From the NCBI GenBank assembly GCA_028726625.1, contig JAQYPT010000019.1:1-45765 (forward strand): a stretch of 45,765 nucleotides of DNA, given 5' to 3'. Every line of letters starts with the position of its first letter. Positions within the stretch are counted from its first letter, which is position 1. Shown piece by piece: positions 17,908 to 27,070 of this stretch. A program made the position numbers and the translations under genes. Under the pieces are notes generated by a model that was not told the DNA's origin, did not search any database, and worked only from the letters and a program-made list of their open reading frames with translations. The DNA is from Prevotellaceae bacterium (lineage in GTDB: Bacteria; Bacteroidota; Bacteroidia; Bacteroidales; Bacteroidaceae).

Positions 17908-18870
17908 TTATTCTGAAACACGTACATTTCGTATAGTTAAATTTCCATAAGCGGGCAGCAATCCCGACTTCAGAATAATTTTCTGACCCTTATCCTGCGA
18001 GATAATGAAATTGGAAAAGCCTGTGGGTAGTCCCATGTGGGTATCATTCAATAGAATGTATAAGGTACGCACCAAAGGATAATTGGCATTGTAGAAGTAG
18101 TACTGATAAGGTTTCCAACTGTTCTGCACATTTGCCACAGGAATTGACGATACAGCCATCGGGCGTATTTCTTTCTTGAAAGTTAAGTTGGTGGTATCAC
18201 GTTTATCATTGAGCCAATTGCTGCCAATAATGCCAATGGCTCCCTTGTTTTCTTCTACATATTTAATAACCTCTTCTGTCTTTTTGACTGCGGCTACGTT
18301 TTTATTCGCAATAGGTTTCCCTCCAAGGATGGAATCTTCGACGTAGTGCACGGCTGAAGAGTTAGGATTGTCAAATACTACCGTGATATCTCCAATCTTG
18401 GAATGGGGATAGATTTGACTCCATTTAGTAATTTCTCCGTTTAATATTTTTCTTATATTGTCAACACTGATACAAGAATCCGTGTTGCTTTTATTCTGAA
18501 CCAATGCAAGTCCATCGTATGCGAACTTGATAGAGCGAGGAAACTGTTTGTTTGCTTTCAAACTTTCCAGCTCTTCTTTTGTAAAATCACGCGACGTTAT
18601 GGCCATGAACACCTCTCCCTTGAGAAGTTTGTTAATGGCATCTGACTCGTTCGTATAGATGGGAGTCAGCTTGGCATCCGGATATGTAAACTCGAAGAGC
18701 TCGCGCTCCTCTTCGATAACAGGACTAAAACTTTCGTCAGAAGCAAAAGTTATTGCTCCTGACGAATAAGTATCTGTTCTGCCATCTTTTGACTTCTTGT
18801 TTTGGCAAGAAGCCAAAAGAGAAGCAGAGAGTGTTAATCCTACGATAAAGTAAGATAATTTATAATTCAT
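17908..18870 (-). CDS. PstS-like phosphate-type substrate-binding lipoprotein
   Basis: This 320-residue protein has the lipobox LLASC (Cys21) and the PstS-family fold pattern: GAITFASDESFSPVIEEE, then DGLALVQNKSNTDSCISVDN with the short ILNGEITKWSQI, and GAIGIIGSNWL. PstS proteins bind phosphate for an ABC importer, but no permease or ATPase genes are nearby. The start codon lies 1 nt after tonB, in the tonB-exbBD operon. I infer a periplasmic binding lipoprotein working with the TonB system, with the ligand unproven. Confidence 0.85.
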   Translation of the reverse strand: MNYKLSYFIVGLTLSASLLASCQNKKSKDGRTDTYSSGAITFASDESFSPVIEEERELFEFTYPDAKLTPIYTNESDAINKLLKGEVFMAITSRDFTKEELESLKANKQFPRSIKFAYDGLALVQNKSNTDSCISVDNIRKILNGEITKWSQIYPHSKIGDITVVFDNPNSSAVHYVEDSILGGKPIANKNVAAVKKTEEVIKYVEENKGAIGIIGSNWLNDKRDTTNLTFKKEIRPMAVSSIPVANVQNSWKPYQYYFYNANYPLVRTLYILLNDTHMGLPTGFSNFIISQDKGQKIILKSGLLPAYGNLTIRNVRVSE

Positions 18871-18871
18871 A

Positions 18872-19708
18872 TTATTGCAATCTGAACGAAACAGGCACGT
18901 TGTATTTCACACGTACGGCTGAGCCATTTTGCTTGCCAGGAATCCAACTCGGCATGCTTCTAACTACGCGAGCAGCTTCCTTATCCAATGATGGATCTAC
19001 TGAACGAACTACTTTAACGTCTGTGATATGTCCATCTTTCTCTACAACGAAAGAAACAACCACACGTCCCTGCACACCATTTTCTTGTGCCACTACAGGA
19101 TACTTAACGTTTTCGCTCAAATACTTCATCAAGGCAGCATTACCACCAGGGAATGATGGCATCTGCTCAACGACATCGAATACCTTGTTCTCAACTTCCG
19201 GTTTTGGCTCTGGCTGAGCCACTGCTTCTTTAAGTTTCAATACTTCACCACCCTTGTCGTCATTACCTTTTACGTCAATGGCGCCGATGGCAGTTTTCGT
19301 ATTCATCAATTCATCTTGAGTTTTCAATTCTTCTTCAGGTTTCACCTCGTTGTCTTTCTTGATGACAGGTGCGGTAAACTTGATAGAACTCTTTACTCGC
19401 TCAACAACCTTTTCAGGCTCTACTTGAATTTTCTTTTGTTGTTTTACTTCAGCCTTTTTCTTAGGCTGTTCCAACTTAGAAAGTTCAACGACCTCTGTCA
19501 TGGCTGCTCTCTTTCTGGCTTCTGCATCAGCGGCTTTCTTTAGAGAAAGACCGATTTGACACAACAAGACTAATGCGACTACAGCAATGATAGAGATAAC
19601 ATTTCTCTTACCAGTACCTTTTCTTAGCTGATAGGCACCGTAAGCCTGGTTACGTCCGGCAAAAACAAGGTCGGTCCATTCACCAGAGATCAAATCAATT
19701 TTTGACAT
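18872..19708 (-). CDS. tonB: TonB energy-transducing protein
   Basis: This 278-residue protein has one N-terminal membrane segment (VISIIAVVALVLLCQIGLSL, about 36-55) and a charged, Lys/Glu-rich periplasmic linker with several LEQPKKK/KPEEELK runs. The C-terminal TonB domain contains YPVVAQENGVQGRVVVSFVV and the final GSAVRVKYNVPVSFRLQ strand. It couples the inner-membrane proton gradient, through ExbB/ExbD, to outer-membrane receptors such as the SusC proteins here. It follows exbD with a 35-nt gap. Confidence 0.95.
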   Translation of the reverse strand: MSKIDLISGEWTDLVFAGRNQAYGAYQLRKGTGKRNVISIIAVVALVLLCQIGLSLKKAADAEARKRAAMTEVVELSKLEQPKKKAEVKQQKKIQVEPEKVVERVKSSIKFTAPVIKKDNEVKPEEELKTQDELMNTKTAIGAIDVKGNDDKGGEVLKLKEAVAQPEPKPEVENKVFDVVEQMPSFPGGNAALMKYLSENVKYPVVAQENGVQGRVVVSFVVEKDGHITDVKVVRSVDPSLDKEAARVVRSMPSWIPGKQNGSAVRVKYNVPVSFRLQ

Positions 19709-19743
19709 TGTTACTCCTTTTTAATAGTTAATACTTTGTTCTC

Positions 19744-20382
19744 TTACTCGACTCCCTTGGACTTCAACAACTTTGCGTCGTCTGGGGAAATCTTGTCGAG
19801 AACGTATTTAGCTATGCTGCAAATCTGCATCTCGTCGAGAGCATCTATAACATTCTGTGCTAACGCTTTATCCGTAGCCTTGATAATGACAGTCATTGTC
19901 TGAATCTTCTGACCACCAATCTCACCGGCTTTGATCTTAGCCAATTCCTGCTTGTATACGGAGTCAGGTATTTGGTCTTTCTTCTGGTCGAGTTCGGCCT
20001 TGGCCTTCATCACCTGTAGCACGGGTTGCGTGTTGTCCTCGGTCACGTGCTGCATGAAGACCTTGCGGATTCCATCTTTACCCCAAGTAGTCTCCTTGAG
20101 GGTTGAAGGATCGTCATACTTAGGCAAGCCCGCAGTGTAGAAAATCTTGTTGTTTCCAGCCACATAAACGGTAATCGTATATGAAGCCTTCGTTACCGAC
20201 TTGTCTTGATCAGTAATGTTCTTATCGTTACTTGGCATACTCAACTCCATCGTTTGTGGTTTGGCCAATGAAGTACAGAGCATGAAGAAAGTAATAAGAA
20301 GCATCATCATATCCACCATAGGCGTAAAGTCTACGCGGACATCAAATTTCTTCTGCTTACTTGTATCTTTTGATTTTGCCAT
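19744..20382 (-). CDS. exbD: ExbD/TolR-family proton-channel subunit (second copy)
   Basis: This 212-residue protein has one N-terminal membrane helix in the ExbD pattern, FDVRVDFTPMVDMMMLLITF, where the Asp of VDM is the conserved proton-conducting residue. A periplasmic domain follows. It starts 2 nt after the other exbD. Two different ExbD paralogues next to one ExbB are usual in Bacteroidetes. It is longer in the periplasmic part than E. coli ExbD (141 residues). Confidence 0.93.
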   Translation of the reverse strand: MAKSKDTSKQKKFDVRVDFTPMVDMMMLLITFFMLCTSLAKPQTMELSMPSNDKNITDQDKSVTKASYTITVYVAGNNKIFYTAGLPKYDDPSTLKETTWGKDGIRKVFMQHVTEDNTQPVLQVMKAKAELDQKKDQIPDSVYKQELAKIKAGEIGGQKIQTMTVIIKATDKALAQNVIDALDEMQICSIAKYVLDKISPDDAKLLKSKGVE

Positions 20383-20384
20383 AC

Positions 20385-21005
20385 TTATTTATCCTCCCCC
20401 GTTTTTAATGTAGTGATAAGGTAATAACGGTTCTGATTCATATCCTGAAGTTCAGACATCACCTTCTTCATATTAGCATAAGGTGTCTTCGCATCAACTT
20501 TGATAGCTATCTTAATGTCTTCATTGACATTCAATGCCTCGGTCACCCAGTGTTGGAATTCACTCTTTCCACCATCGATAGAATCCAAAGGAACTCCAGC
20601 TTCAGCGCTGGTAATCACCTCAGTCATCTTCTCAGTAGGCAAACCCAAATAGCCTTTCAAGTTGTCCAAAGGAACGCCCCACATTGGGTCGGTCTGGAAC
20701 TTCTTCATTTCAGCATCACTCAGTCCGAGGCTGGCTGTCTCATTCATTCCCTGAATGAGCGAAAGCAAGTCGTTCTGATTATCCATACTCATAAACACCC
20801 TGCCCTTGTCATTGACAAGAATGTTTAGCACGTCGTTTTCTGGAACTTTGATCTCAGAGACAGACGATGGCTGGTTTACTTTCACTGGCTCGTTCTTAAC
20901 GAATGTTGAAGTCAACATAAAGAACGTCAGCAACAGCACCATCACGTCTGACATAGGAGTCATGTCGATCCAGATGTCATGTTTCTTAATTTTTAACTTA
21001 CCCAT
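20385..21005 (-). CDS. exbD: ExbD/TolR-family proton-channel subunit (first copy)
   Basis: This 206-residue ExbD paralogue has the membrane helix with DIWIDMTPMSDVMVLLLTF, keeping the key Asp (SDVM). The C-terminal half ends in a KKVMSELQDMNQNRYYLIT segment typical of the ExbD periplasmic domain. It follows exbB with a 31-nt gap and is followed 2 nt later by the second exbD. Confidence 0.93.
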   Translation of the reverse strand: MGKLKIKKHDIWIDMTPMSDVMVLLLTFFMLTSTFVKNEPVKVNQPSSVSEIKVPENDVLNILVNDKGRVFMSMDNQNDLLSLIQGMNETASLGLSDAEMKKFQTDPMWGVPLDNLKGYLGLPTEKMTEVITSAEAGVPLDSIDGGKSEFQHWVTEALNVNEDIKIAIKVDAKTPYANMKKVMSELQDMNQNRYYLITTLKTGEDK

Positions 21006-21036
21006 AACTGAATAATTTTAAAAGGGTTAGCTAAAA

Positions 21037-21858
21037 TTAAGCTTCTGGATGCTTTTCTTCGAATGTGTGAGCGATTGTGTAACCAATCTCGTCCATTGCA
21101 AATGTTAACTTGTCAATCTTGTTGGTGAAGTAGTTGTAAGAAACTACAGAGAACCAAGATGTAGCAATACCAGAAGCTGTATTAACCAAGGCCTCAGAAA
21201 TACCAGTAGAAAGTGCCATAGAGTCAGCACCACCACCAGCTGCCAAAGCTGCGAACGAACGAATCATACCAAGCACGGTACCGAACAAAGCGGTAAGTGT
21301 ACCCAATGTTACAATCGTAGCGATAATCGGCAAGTTCATCGTCATGGTAGGCATTTCAAGTGCGGTAGCCTCATCATGTGAGTTCTGGATGGTTGAGATT
21401 TTCTCCTTCAACTTGATATTGGTTGTTTCCATCTCTCTGTAAGACTTCAAGTCAGCTAATACCACGTTAGCCACAGAACCACCTTGTTTGTGGCAAAGCT
21501 CTTCTGCCTTGGCGATGTCACCATTTCTCAGAGCTGCCTTCACGTTTTCAGTGAATTTTGTCACGCTACCTTTACCCGAGCAAGCGCTGATTGCAAGCCA
21601 ACGCTCAACAGACATTGCAATTACGGTACACAACAAACCAAAGATAATAGGCACAACCCAACCACCTTTGTAAACGGTACCCAGCATATTCAGAGGATGA
21701 CCTGCGCGATCGCCGTTAGCGAAGTTAGCTGGATCACCAAGAATAAAGTTGTAGAATGCCCATCCTACAATGAATGCCAAGATAATGATAATGAACGCAT
21801 GTCTAACGCCCTGAAAGCCTTTAGACTTCTTTTGAGGGGCTGCTTTTGTTGTTGCCAT
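21037..21858 (-). CDS. exbB: ExbB/TolQ/MotA-family proton channel
   Basis: This 273-residue protein has three membrane segments (about 20-40, 70-88 and 180-215 by eye) and the MotA/TolQ/ExbB core, LPIIATIVTLGTLTALFG and the GISEALVNTASGIATSW run. It forms the pentameric proton channel with ExbD that powers TonB. It is the first gene of the operon, with a TAnnTTTG box 116 nt before the start. Confidence 0.95.
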   Translation of the reverse strand: MATTKAAPQKKSKGFQGVRHAFIIIILAFIVGWAFYNFILGDPANFANGDRAGHPLNMLGTVYKGGWVVPIIFGLLCTVIAMSVERWLAISACSGKGSVTKFTENVKAALRNGDIAKAEELCHKQGGSVANVVLADLKSYREMETTNIKLKEKISTIQNSHDEATALEMPTMTMNLPIIATIVTLGTLTALFGTVLGMIRSFAALAAGGGADSMALSTGISEALVNTASGIATSWFSVVSYNYFTNKIDKLTFAMDEIGYTIAHTFEEKHPEA

Positions 21859-21974
21859 AATTTAAAATTTTAATTTTTGGTTATTAATAATTTAAGTTGT
21901 TAATATGCTTAATCGTTTTTCAAGATTCTCGCTAATCTTATTTCAAAAAGGAGAATTTTTTGGGTTTAACATCG

Positions 21975-21982
21975 CAAAGATA
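21975..21982 (-). promoter_or_regulatory. -7 box of the exbB operon
   Basis: The minus strand reads TATCTTTG (TAnnTTTG), followed by C and a roughly 110-nt leader before exbB. Confidence 0.6.
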
Positions 21983-22073
21983 TATAAATTATAGATAAAT
22001 CTTTGTGAAATTAAGAAGTTTTAACGAGTGATTTTTTACTTTTTCTTGTAATTTATCTCCGTTTGTGACTTCA

Positions 22074-23267
22074 TTATTTCAATTTTGCGAGAACTTCTTT
22101 CATTCTCCTGAGTGCTTCCCGAATGTTTTCATCGCTGGTGGCATAGCTCATGCGTATGCACTCGGAATCGCCAAAGGCATCACCGCCAACAGTTGCAACG
22201 TGGCCTGTTTCAAGCAGATACATAGCCAGGTCGGTAGCACTGTTGATGGTATGCTGACCGTCACTCTTACCAAAATAACTGCTGCACTTGGGGAACAGAT
22301 AGAAAGCTCCTTGTGGCTCATTCACCTCAAACCCGTCAATCTCTTTTGCCAACCGCACAATCAAATCCCTTCTGCGTTGAAAAGCCTGACGCATTTCCTC
22401 CACACAGGCTTGCTCTGTGACGTATGCTGCAAGCGCGGCACGCTGACTCACCGAGCACGGTCCGCTGGTGTATTGTCCTTGCAGCTTGTTACAGCCCTTC
22501 ACAATCCATTCGGGAGCGGCGATGTATCCTATTCTCCAGCCTGTCATAGCGTACGCCTTTGAAACGCCATTAACGAGAATGGTACGTTCTTTCATGCCTG
22601 GAAACTGTGCGATGCTCTCGTGTCGACCGATGTAGTTGATGTGCTCGTAAATTTCATCAGCAAGCACAAACACGTCTTCATGCCTTTTGATGACGTTGGC
22701 CAGTTGCTCCAGTTCCTCCTTCGAGTAAACACTTCCGGTAGGATTACTGGGCGAGCAAAGTATCAACATGCGCGTTTTAGGCGTGATGGCAGCTTCCAAC
22801 TGCTCGGGCGTCATCTTGAAGTTCTGTTCAAAACCAGCCTTAACAATCACCGGATTTCCACCTGCCAGTTTAGCCATCTGTGGATAACTCACCCAATAAG
22901 GTGCTGGGATAATCACCTCGTCCCCATCGTCAACCAACGCCATCAGCGTGTTACAAACGCCCTGCTTGGCACCATTAGACACCATGATCTCGGCGGTATC
23001 GTAGCTAAGTTGGTTTTCTCTTTGCAACTTCTCTGCGATAGCCTTCCTCAAGTCGGGGTAACCTGGTACGGGAGAATATTTCGAGTAGTTCTCCTCGATA
23101 GCTTGCTTTGCGGCCACCTTGATGTGGTCTGGCGTATTGAAATCAGGCTCACCCACACTCATGTTGATGACATCGATGCCTTGAGCTTTCATTTCACTGC
23201 TCTTTTGCGACATGGCGAGCGTGGCTGAAGGAGCCAGACGGTTCAGACGGTTTGATAGGTGTGCCAT
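22074..23267 (-). CDS. aspC: PLP-dependent aspartate/aromatic aminotransferase (class I)
   Basis: This 397-residue enzyme has the class-I aminotransferase motifs: VGEPDFNTPDHIK, APYWVSYP, LCSPSNPTGSVY (the Asn contacts the cofactor), LADEIYEHINY, and the PLP lysine in VSKAYAMTGWRIGYI. It also keeps the C-terminal Arg of ECIRMSYATS that holds the substrate carboxylate. It resembles bacterial type Ib aspartate aminotransferases, which transfer the amino group between aspartate and 2-oxoglutarate. A TAnnTTTG box lies 29 nt upstream. Confidence 0.92.
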   Translation of the reverse strand: MAHLSNRLNRLAPSATLAMSQKSSEMKAQGIDVINMSVGEPDFNTPDHIKVAAKQAIEENYSKYSPVPGYPDLRKAIAEKLQRENQLSYDTAEIMVSNGAKQGVCNTLMALVDDGDEVIIPAPYWVSYPQMAKLAGGNPVIVKAGFEQNFKMTPEQLEAAITPKTRMLILCSPSNPTGSVYSKEELEQLANVIKRHEDVFVLADEIYEHINYIGRHESIAQFPGMKERTILVNGVSKAYAMTGWRIGYIAAPEWIVKGCNKLQGQYTSGPCSVSQRAALAAYVTEQACVEEMRQAFQRRRDLIVRLAKEIDGFEVNEPQGAFYLFPKCSSYFGKSDGQHTINSATDLAMYLLETGHVATVGGDAFGDSECIRMSYATSDENIREALRRMKEVLAKLK

Positions 23268-23296
23268 TTGTTTTACGATTGAATAGTTGTTGATTG

Positions 23297-23304
23297 CAAA
23301 AGTA
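23297..23304 (-). promoter_or_regulatory. -7 box of the aminotransferase gene
   Basis: The minus strand reads TACTTTTG, matching TAnnTTTG, 29 nt before the start codon at 23267. Confidence 0.5.
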
Positions 23305-23378
23305 GCATTTTTATTCTTTGAAGCGAAATAAAAGTGATATTATTTCAACAAATGTTTTGCATTTGTAACATTCGGCAT

Positions 23379-24590
23379 TTATTTGAGGTGCAACTTGTGC
23401 CCCATCCTCACCTGCTTGGTCTTCAGATATCGTTCGTTGTATTGGTTGGGCGTCACTTCAATAGGTACGATTTCGGCAATTTCCAGCCCGTAGGCTTCCA
23501 GTCCAACGCGCTTGACGGGATTGTTGGTCAGCAGTCGCATCTTGTGTACGCCAAGGTGACGCAGCATCTGCGCGCCGCAGCCATAGTCCCTCTCATCGGG
23601 TTTAAAGCCCAAGTGTATGTTGGCATCCACGGTATCGTAACCTTCTTCTTGCAACTTATAGGCTGCCACCTTATTCATAAGGCCGATGCCGCGACCCTCT
23701 TGCTGCATGTAGATAACGACGCCTTTCCCCTCTTTCTCAATCAGTTCCATCGACTTCTGCAGCTGCTGACCACAGTCACAACGCAAACTTCCCAGAGTAT
23801 CGCCCGTCGCACAAGACGAGTGCACGCGAACCAGCACCGGTTCGTCCCGTTCCCACTGCCCTTTCACCAAAGCCATGTGTTCCAAGCCGTTGCTCTGTTG
23901 CCTGAAAGGTATGAGGTGAAAATGCCCGTATCGGGTGGGCATGTCTACCTCATCGCCCACTTCTATAATCGATTCCTTTTCCAGTCTGTAGGCGATGAGA
24001 TCAGCGATGGTGATGATTTTCAGTCCCCACTCCGTGGCCAACTTTTGCAATTCGGGCATGCGGGCCATGGAGCCGTCTTCGTTCATGATTTCCATCAGGG
24101 CGCCGGCAGGGTAAAGTCCGGCCAACCTGCACAGGTCTACGGCTGCCTCTGTATGCCCACTACGCCTCAACACACCGTTGTCTTGTGCATACAGCGGGTT
24201 GATGTGTCCCGGTCTGCCAAATGTCTGTGGAGTGGATGTTGGGTCTGCCAAGGCTTTGATGGTGGCAGCTCTATCATGAGCCGAAACGCCCGTAGTGCAT
24301 CCTTCCAGCTTGTCTACGGTCACCGTAAATGGGGTTCCCAGCACCGATGTGTTATCCATCACTTGGTGCGGAAGATCCAACTCCTCGCATCTGGATAACG
24401 TGATGGGGGCACAAAGCACGCCGCGGGCATGTTTCAGCATGAAGTTCACCTTCTCAGCAGTAATCTTCTCAGCTGCGATAATGAGATCGCCTTCGTTCTC
24501 TCTGTCTTCATCGTCCACAACAATGACGAACTTGCCTTCCTTGAAATCTTTGAGCGCATCCTCGATGCTGGACAGTTTAAAGTTTTCCAT
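23379..24590 (-). CDS. ribBA: Bifunctional riboflavin enzyme: DHBP synthase / GTP cyclohydrolase II
   Basis: This 403-residue fusion carries out two entry reactions of riboflavin synthesis. The N-terminal half (about 1-205) is 3,4-dihydroxy-2-butanone-4-phosphate synthase with [13 protein letters not shown], the [10 protein letters not shown] segment and [14 protein letters not shown]. The C-terminal half is GTP cyclohydrolase II with the zinc cysteines in [14 protein letters not shown] and the catalytic [10 protein letters not shown] and LLTNNP segments. Both active sites look complete. It starts 28 nt after the permease gene. No FMN riboswitch was recognised; the gap is too short. Confidence 0.97.
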   Translation of the reverse strand: MENFKLSSIEDALKDFKEGKFVIVVDDEDRENEGDLIIAAEKITAEKVNFMLKHARGVLCAPITLSRCEELDLPHQVMDNTSVLGTPFTVTVDKLEGCTTGVSAHDRAATIKALADPTSTPQTFGRPGHINPLYAQDNGVLRRSGHTEAAVDLCRLAGLYPAGALMEIMNEDGSMARMPELQKLATEWGLKIITIADLIAYRLEKESIIEVGDEVDMPTRYGHFHLIPFRQQSNGLEHMALVKGQWERDEPVLVRVHSSCATGDTLGSLRCDCGQQLQKSMELIEKEGKGVVIYMQQEGRGIGLMNKVAAYKLQEEGYDTVDANIHLGFKPDERDYGCGAQMLRHLGVHKMRLLTNNPVKRVGLEAYGLEIAEIVPIEVTPNQYNERYLKTKQVRMGHKLHLK

Positions 24591-24618
24591 ATCGTATAAA
24601 GCTATATATAAAGAGGTG

Positions 24619-26526
24619 TTATTTTGAATGAACTATTTTCGTAATTTGCTCGGTCACCGCATCATTTGTCTGCACGATTTGTTTGAGATCGCGCAGCAGC
24701 CGAATCCTGAATCGCCACATTCTGAAGTAGAAGAACAGTCCCAGCGGGATGATGATAGCCGACACGATGTTCAGCCACTTGTGCTCGAAGGGACGCGTGT
24801 GGGCCTTTACTGCCAGCACGGGATAGTTGTTCAGCTCGTTCAAGATCATTTTGTCCCGGGTGTTCGTGAGGTCATCTATCACTTTTTCAAGCTCATCGCT
24901 GATGCGTTCCACCTCGTGGTCGGGCTGGTATCTAAAGAACACCTGCACCACGTTGGGCAGCGATTTCAACCGATGTTCCTCGACATATCGCCTGATGTCG
25001 TCGTTCATGTTCAGCAGCAATTGGCGGTTTTCGAGATAGTTTGGATCTTCGATAATCACCTCCTTGCCGTATACATGGCGCTTGGTTCGCCAGCCCAGCG
25101 CTTTCATGATAACGGCTTTCCACTGATCGATGTTGAATACCATGGAGTCGCGGTTGGCCTTGTATGTTACAAAGCCCGCCAAGGGGATGAGCACCGCAGG
25201 GGCCAACCCCTTGCCGAATTCTACCGTCCACATGTCGCCACGCGCCATTCGGTAGCCCGTGTTGTCAAGAAGGTAATACACGATGAAGACCAGCACCGAC
25301 ACAATCACGGGGATACCCAGACCGCCTTTACGGATGATGGCGCCCAGCGGTGCGCCGATGAAAAAGAAGATGATGCACGTCAGAGCCAGCGTAAACTTGT
25401 TAATCATCTCAATGTAATGCTCCCGGAGCAACCTGTCGCCGTCACTGGTAATCATGCTTCTGAAATTAAGCTCGGTCACCTCCGACTGAACGGAACTGAG
25501 TGCCATGTTCACCGCACTCAATTTCTGGTCTTTGGTTAATTTGTTGTATATCGAGTCAAAATGGTACGTTTTGCCTTGCGCTAATTTCACAGCGGCTAAC
25601 GAATCTCTTTTGTTGACTTTCGGAATGCGGTAATACATTCTCTGTGCATCGTCATAGATGCTGCGTCCCACGCTGTCGTACGTCATACTGAGCGAGTCGA
25701 TGCCCGAAGTGAGTTGTGACAAACTTTTTGCCTTGGCGTTGTTGGATAGCGCAGCGGCATCGGTCATGTTGAAATCGCCATCATAGTCGAGCACGATTCG
25801 TTTGTCGGCAAAGGTTTCTCTGCGGTAAGGAATGCTGGCACTGGCGCCCAGTTCCTGCGACTGCATGTTCTCAAACCATTCGCCACTCCACAGGGTCAGC
25901 AGCAGATGCTTCTTGTCGGCGGTAGCCTGCAGCATACCCGAATCGGCCAGAATAATGGCCTGATCCTCGTAGCTGCCCGTCATCCTGTAAATCATGATGC
26001 CGTACAACTTGCCGGTGTCCATGTCTTTTTTTTGCACATAAAGATTGCTGTTGGGGATGCCATCGTAGAAGATGCCTTCAGGAATCTCAAGCTCCGGGTT
26101 CTTCTGCGACATCGAAATCATCAGCTGCGCCATCTTCATGTTAGCGCTGGGACCTACATAATTTTGAAAATAAAAAGAACAAAAGCAGACAAAAACAGAG
26201 ATGACGATGAGCGAACGAAAGGTTCGCATGGTTGATATGCCTGCCGACTTGATGGCCGTGAGCTCACTGCTCTCGCCTAAATTGCCAAACGTGATGAGAG
26301 ACGACAGCAAGATGGCCAGCGGCAAAGCCTGTGGAACCAAAAACAAGCCCATGTACCAAAAGAACTGCGCCATGACCTCCATGGACAGTCCTTTGCCGAT
26401 GAGCACGTCGACATACCTCCACAAGAACTGCATCATCAGCACAAACTGACAGATGAAGAAGGTTCCGGCAAACAGCAGTCCAAATTGCTTGGCGATGAAT
26501 AAATCTAATTTCTTGATACGAAACAT
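24619..26526 (-). CDS. LptF/LptG-family lipopolysaccharide export permease
   Basis: This 635-residue membrane protein starts with the YjgP/YjgQ-type motif [22 protein letters not shown], followed by helices around [25 protein letters not shown] and an [12 protein letters not shown] loop (family hallmark). A large periplasmic domain and three more helices follow ([22 protein letters not shown] region). It is longer than E. coli LptF (366 residues) because of an insert and a C-terminal extension, as in other Bacteroidetes LptF/G permeases. It would work with LptB and a second permease to move LPS to the outer membrane. Confidence 0.9.
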   Translation of the reverse strand: MFRIKKLDLFIAKQFGLLFAGTFFICQFVLMMQFLWRYVDVLIGKGLSMEVMAQFFWYMGLFLVPQALPLAILLSSLITFGNLGESSELTAIKSAGISTMRTFRSLIVISVFVCFCSFYFQNYVGPSANMKMAQLMISMSQKNPELEIPEGIFYDGIPNSNLYVQKKDMDTGKLYGIMIYRMTGSYEDQAIILADSGMLQATADKKHLLLTLWSGEWFENMQSQELGASASIPYRRETFADKRIVLDYDGDFNMTDAAALSNNAKAKSLSQLTSGIDSLSMTYDSVGRSIYDDAQRMYYRIPKVNKRDSLAAVKLAQGKTYHFDSIYNKLTKDQKLSAVNMALSSVQSEVTELNFRSMITSDGDRLLREHYIEMINKFTLALTCIIFFFIGAPLGAIIRKGGLGIPVIVSVLVFIVYYLLDNTGYRMARGDMWTVEFGKGLAPAVLIPLAGFVTYKANRDSMVFNIDQWKAVIMKALGWRTKRHVYGKEVIIEDPNYLENRQLLLNMNDDIRRYVEEHRLKSLPNVVQVFFRYQPDHEVERISDELEKVIDDLTNTRDKMILNELNNYPVLAVKAHTRPFEHKWLNIVSAIIIPLGLFFYFRMWRFRIRLLRDLKQIVQTNDAVTEQITKIVHSK

Positions 26527-26544
26527 CTAAGCCCTTGATATGTT

Positions 26545-26556
26545 GTACACGTGTAC
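26545..26556. promoter_or_regulatory. GTACACGTGTAC palindrome between the -7 box and start of the permease gene
   Basis: A perfect 12-bp palindrome lies between the TAnnTTTG box at 26567-26574 and the permease start at 26526, where a repressor could block early transcription. No regulator is known for it. Confidence 0.35.
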
Positions 26557-26566
26557 GAACAATGTG

Positions 26567-26574
26567 CAAAAATA
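26567..26574 (-). promoter_or_regulatory. -7 box of the LptF-like gene
   Basis: The minus strand reads TATTTTTG (TAnnTTTG) 40 nt before the start codon. Confidence 0.5.
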
Positions 26575-26736
26575 ACATAAAAAAATAAGATATGGCCCAA
26601 TTTTCGCTTTTTTAAGCATGATGCCCACGACTCTTGCATGTATAAAAGATGGTTGGATGTCAAAAACCAGTCCTTGCCTTTGCTTATACAACATGACCCT
26701 TCAATGAAAGAAAAGTACCCAAGGCCAACACACACT

Positions 26737-26779
26737 ACAGGGTCACCACCCAATCCTTTCGGTCGAGCGGTGACCCTGT
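26737..26779 (-). terminator. Inverted repeat after the small acidic gene; possible terminator
   Basis: ACAGGGTCACC at 26737-26747 is perfectly complementary to GGTGACCCTGT at 26769-26779 with a 21-nt loop. It lies 52 nt beyond the stop codon of the small gene. No strong T run follows immediately on the minus strand, so termination is only likely. Confidence 0.45.
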
Positions 26780-26831
26780 CGTTGTATGTCGTTCCATGGC
26801 GATCAAACGGCACCATGGAGCGGAGGTGTCT

Positions 26832-27047
26832 TTATTTAAAGATGTTTATATCTTCTTCGTGATTGTCGTTCCACATGTCATCTGTCATGTCAAATTGTTT
26901 GGCATTGCCGTCGCCAGTGGCTGGGGTGTTGGGGTCTATAGATATACTTCTGTTCTCCATCACGCCATAGCTTGTGTCCATCTTGATGATGTTGGTATGA
27001 GGCTTTAGATACAAACGCTTGTCAGTCATGATTATTTTCTTATTCAT
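26832..27047 (-). CDS. Small acidic protein of unknown function, next to BspA-like gene
   Basis: This 71-residue protein has no signal peptide or membrane segment. It has a YLKPHTNIIKMDTS segment in the N-terminal half, MENRSISIDPN in the middle and an acidic tail with WNDNHEEDINIF. The pattern of an aromatic/Pro-rich start and an Asp/Glu-rich end is one I associate with short conserved Prevotella proteins, but I cannot assign a family or function. It starts 23 nt after the BspA-like gene on the same strand and may be co-transcribed. The start could be at Met7. Confidence 0.6.
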   Translation of the reverse strand: MNKKIIMTDKRLYLKPHTNIIKMDTSYGVMENRSISIDPNTPATGDGNAKQFDMTDDMWNDNHEEDINIFK

Positions 27048-27070
27048 TGTTGTGTTGTTTTGTCTATTCT

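Noticed and set aside
26505..26816. 103-residue minus-strand ORF in the gap before the LptF-like gene
   Set aside because: It overlaps the LptF-like gene start and its promoter and its translation shows no domain or usual composition.
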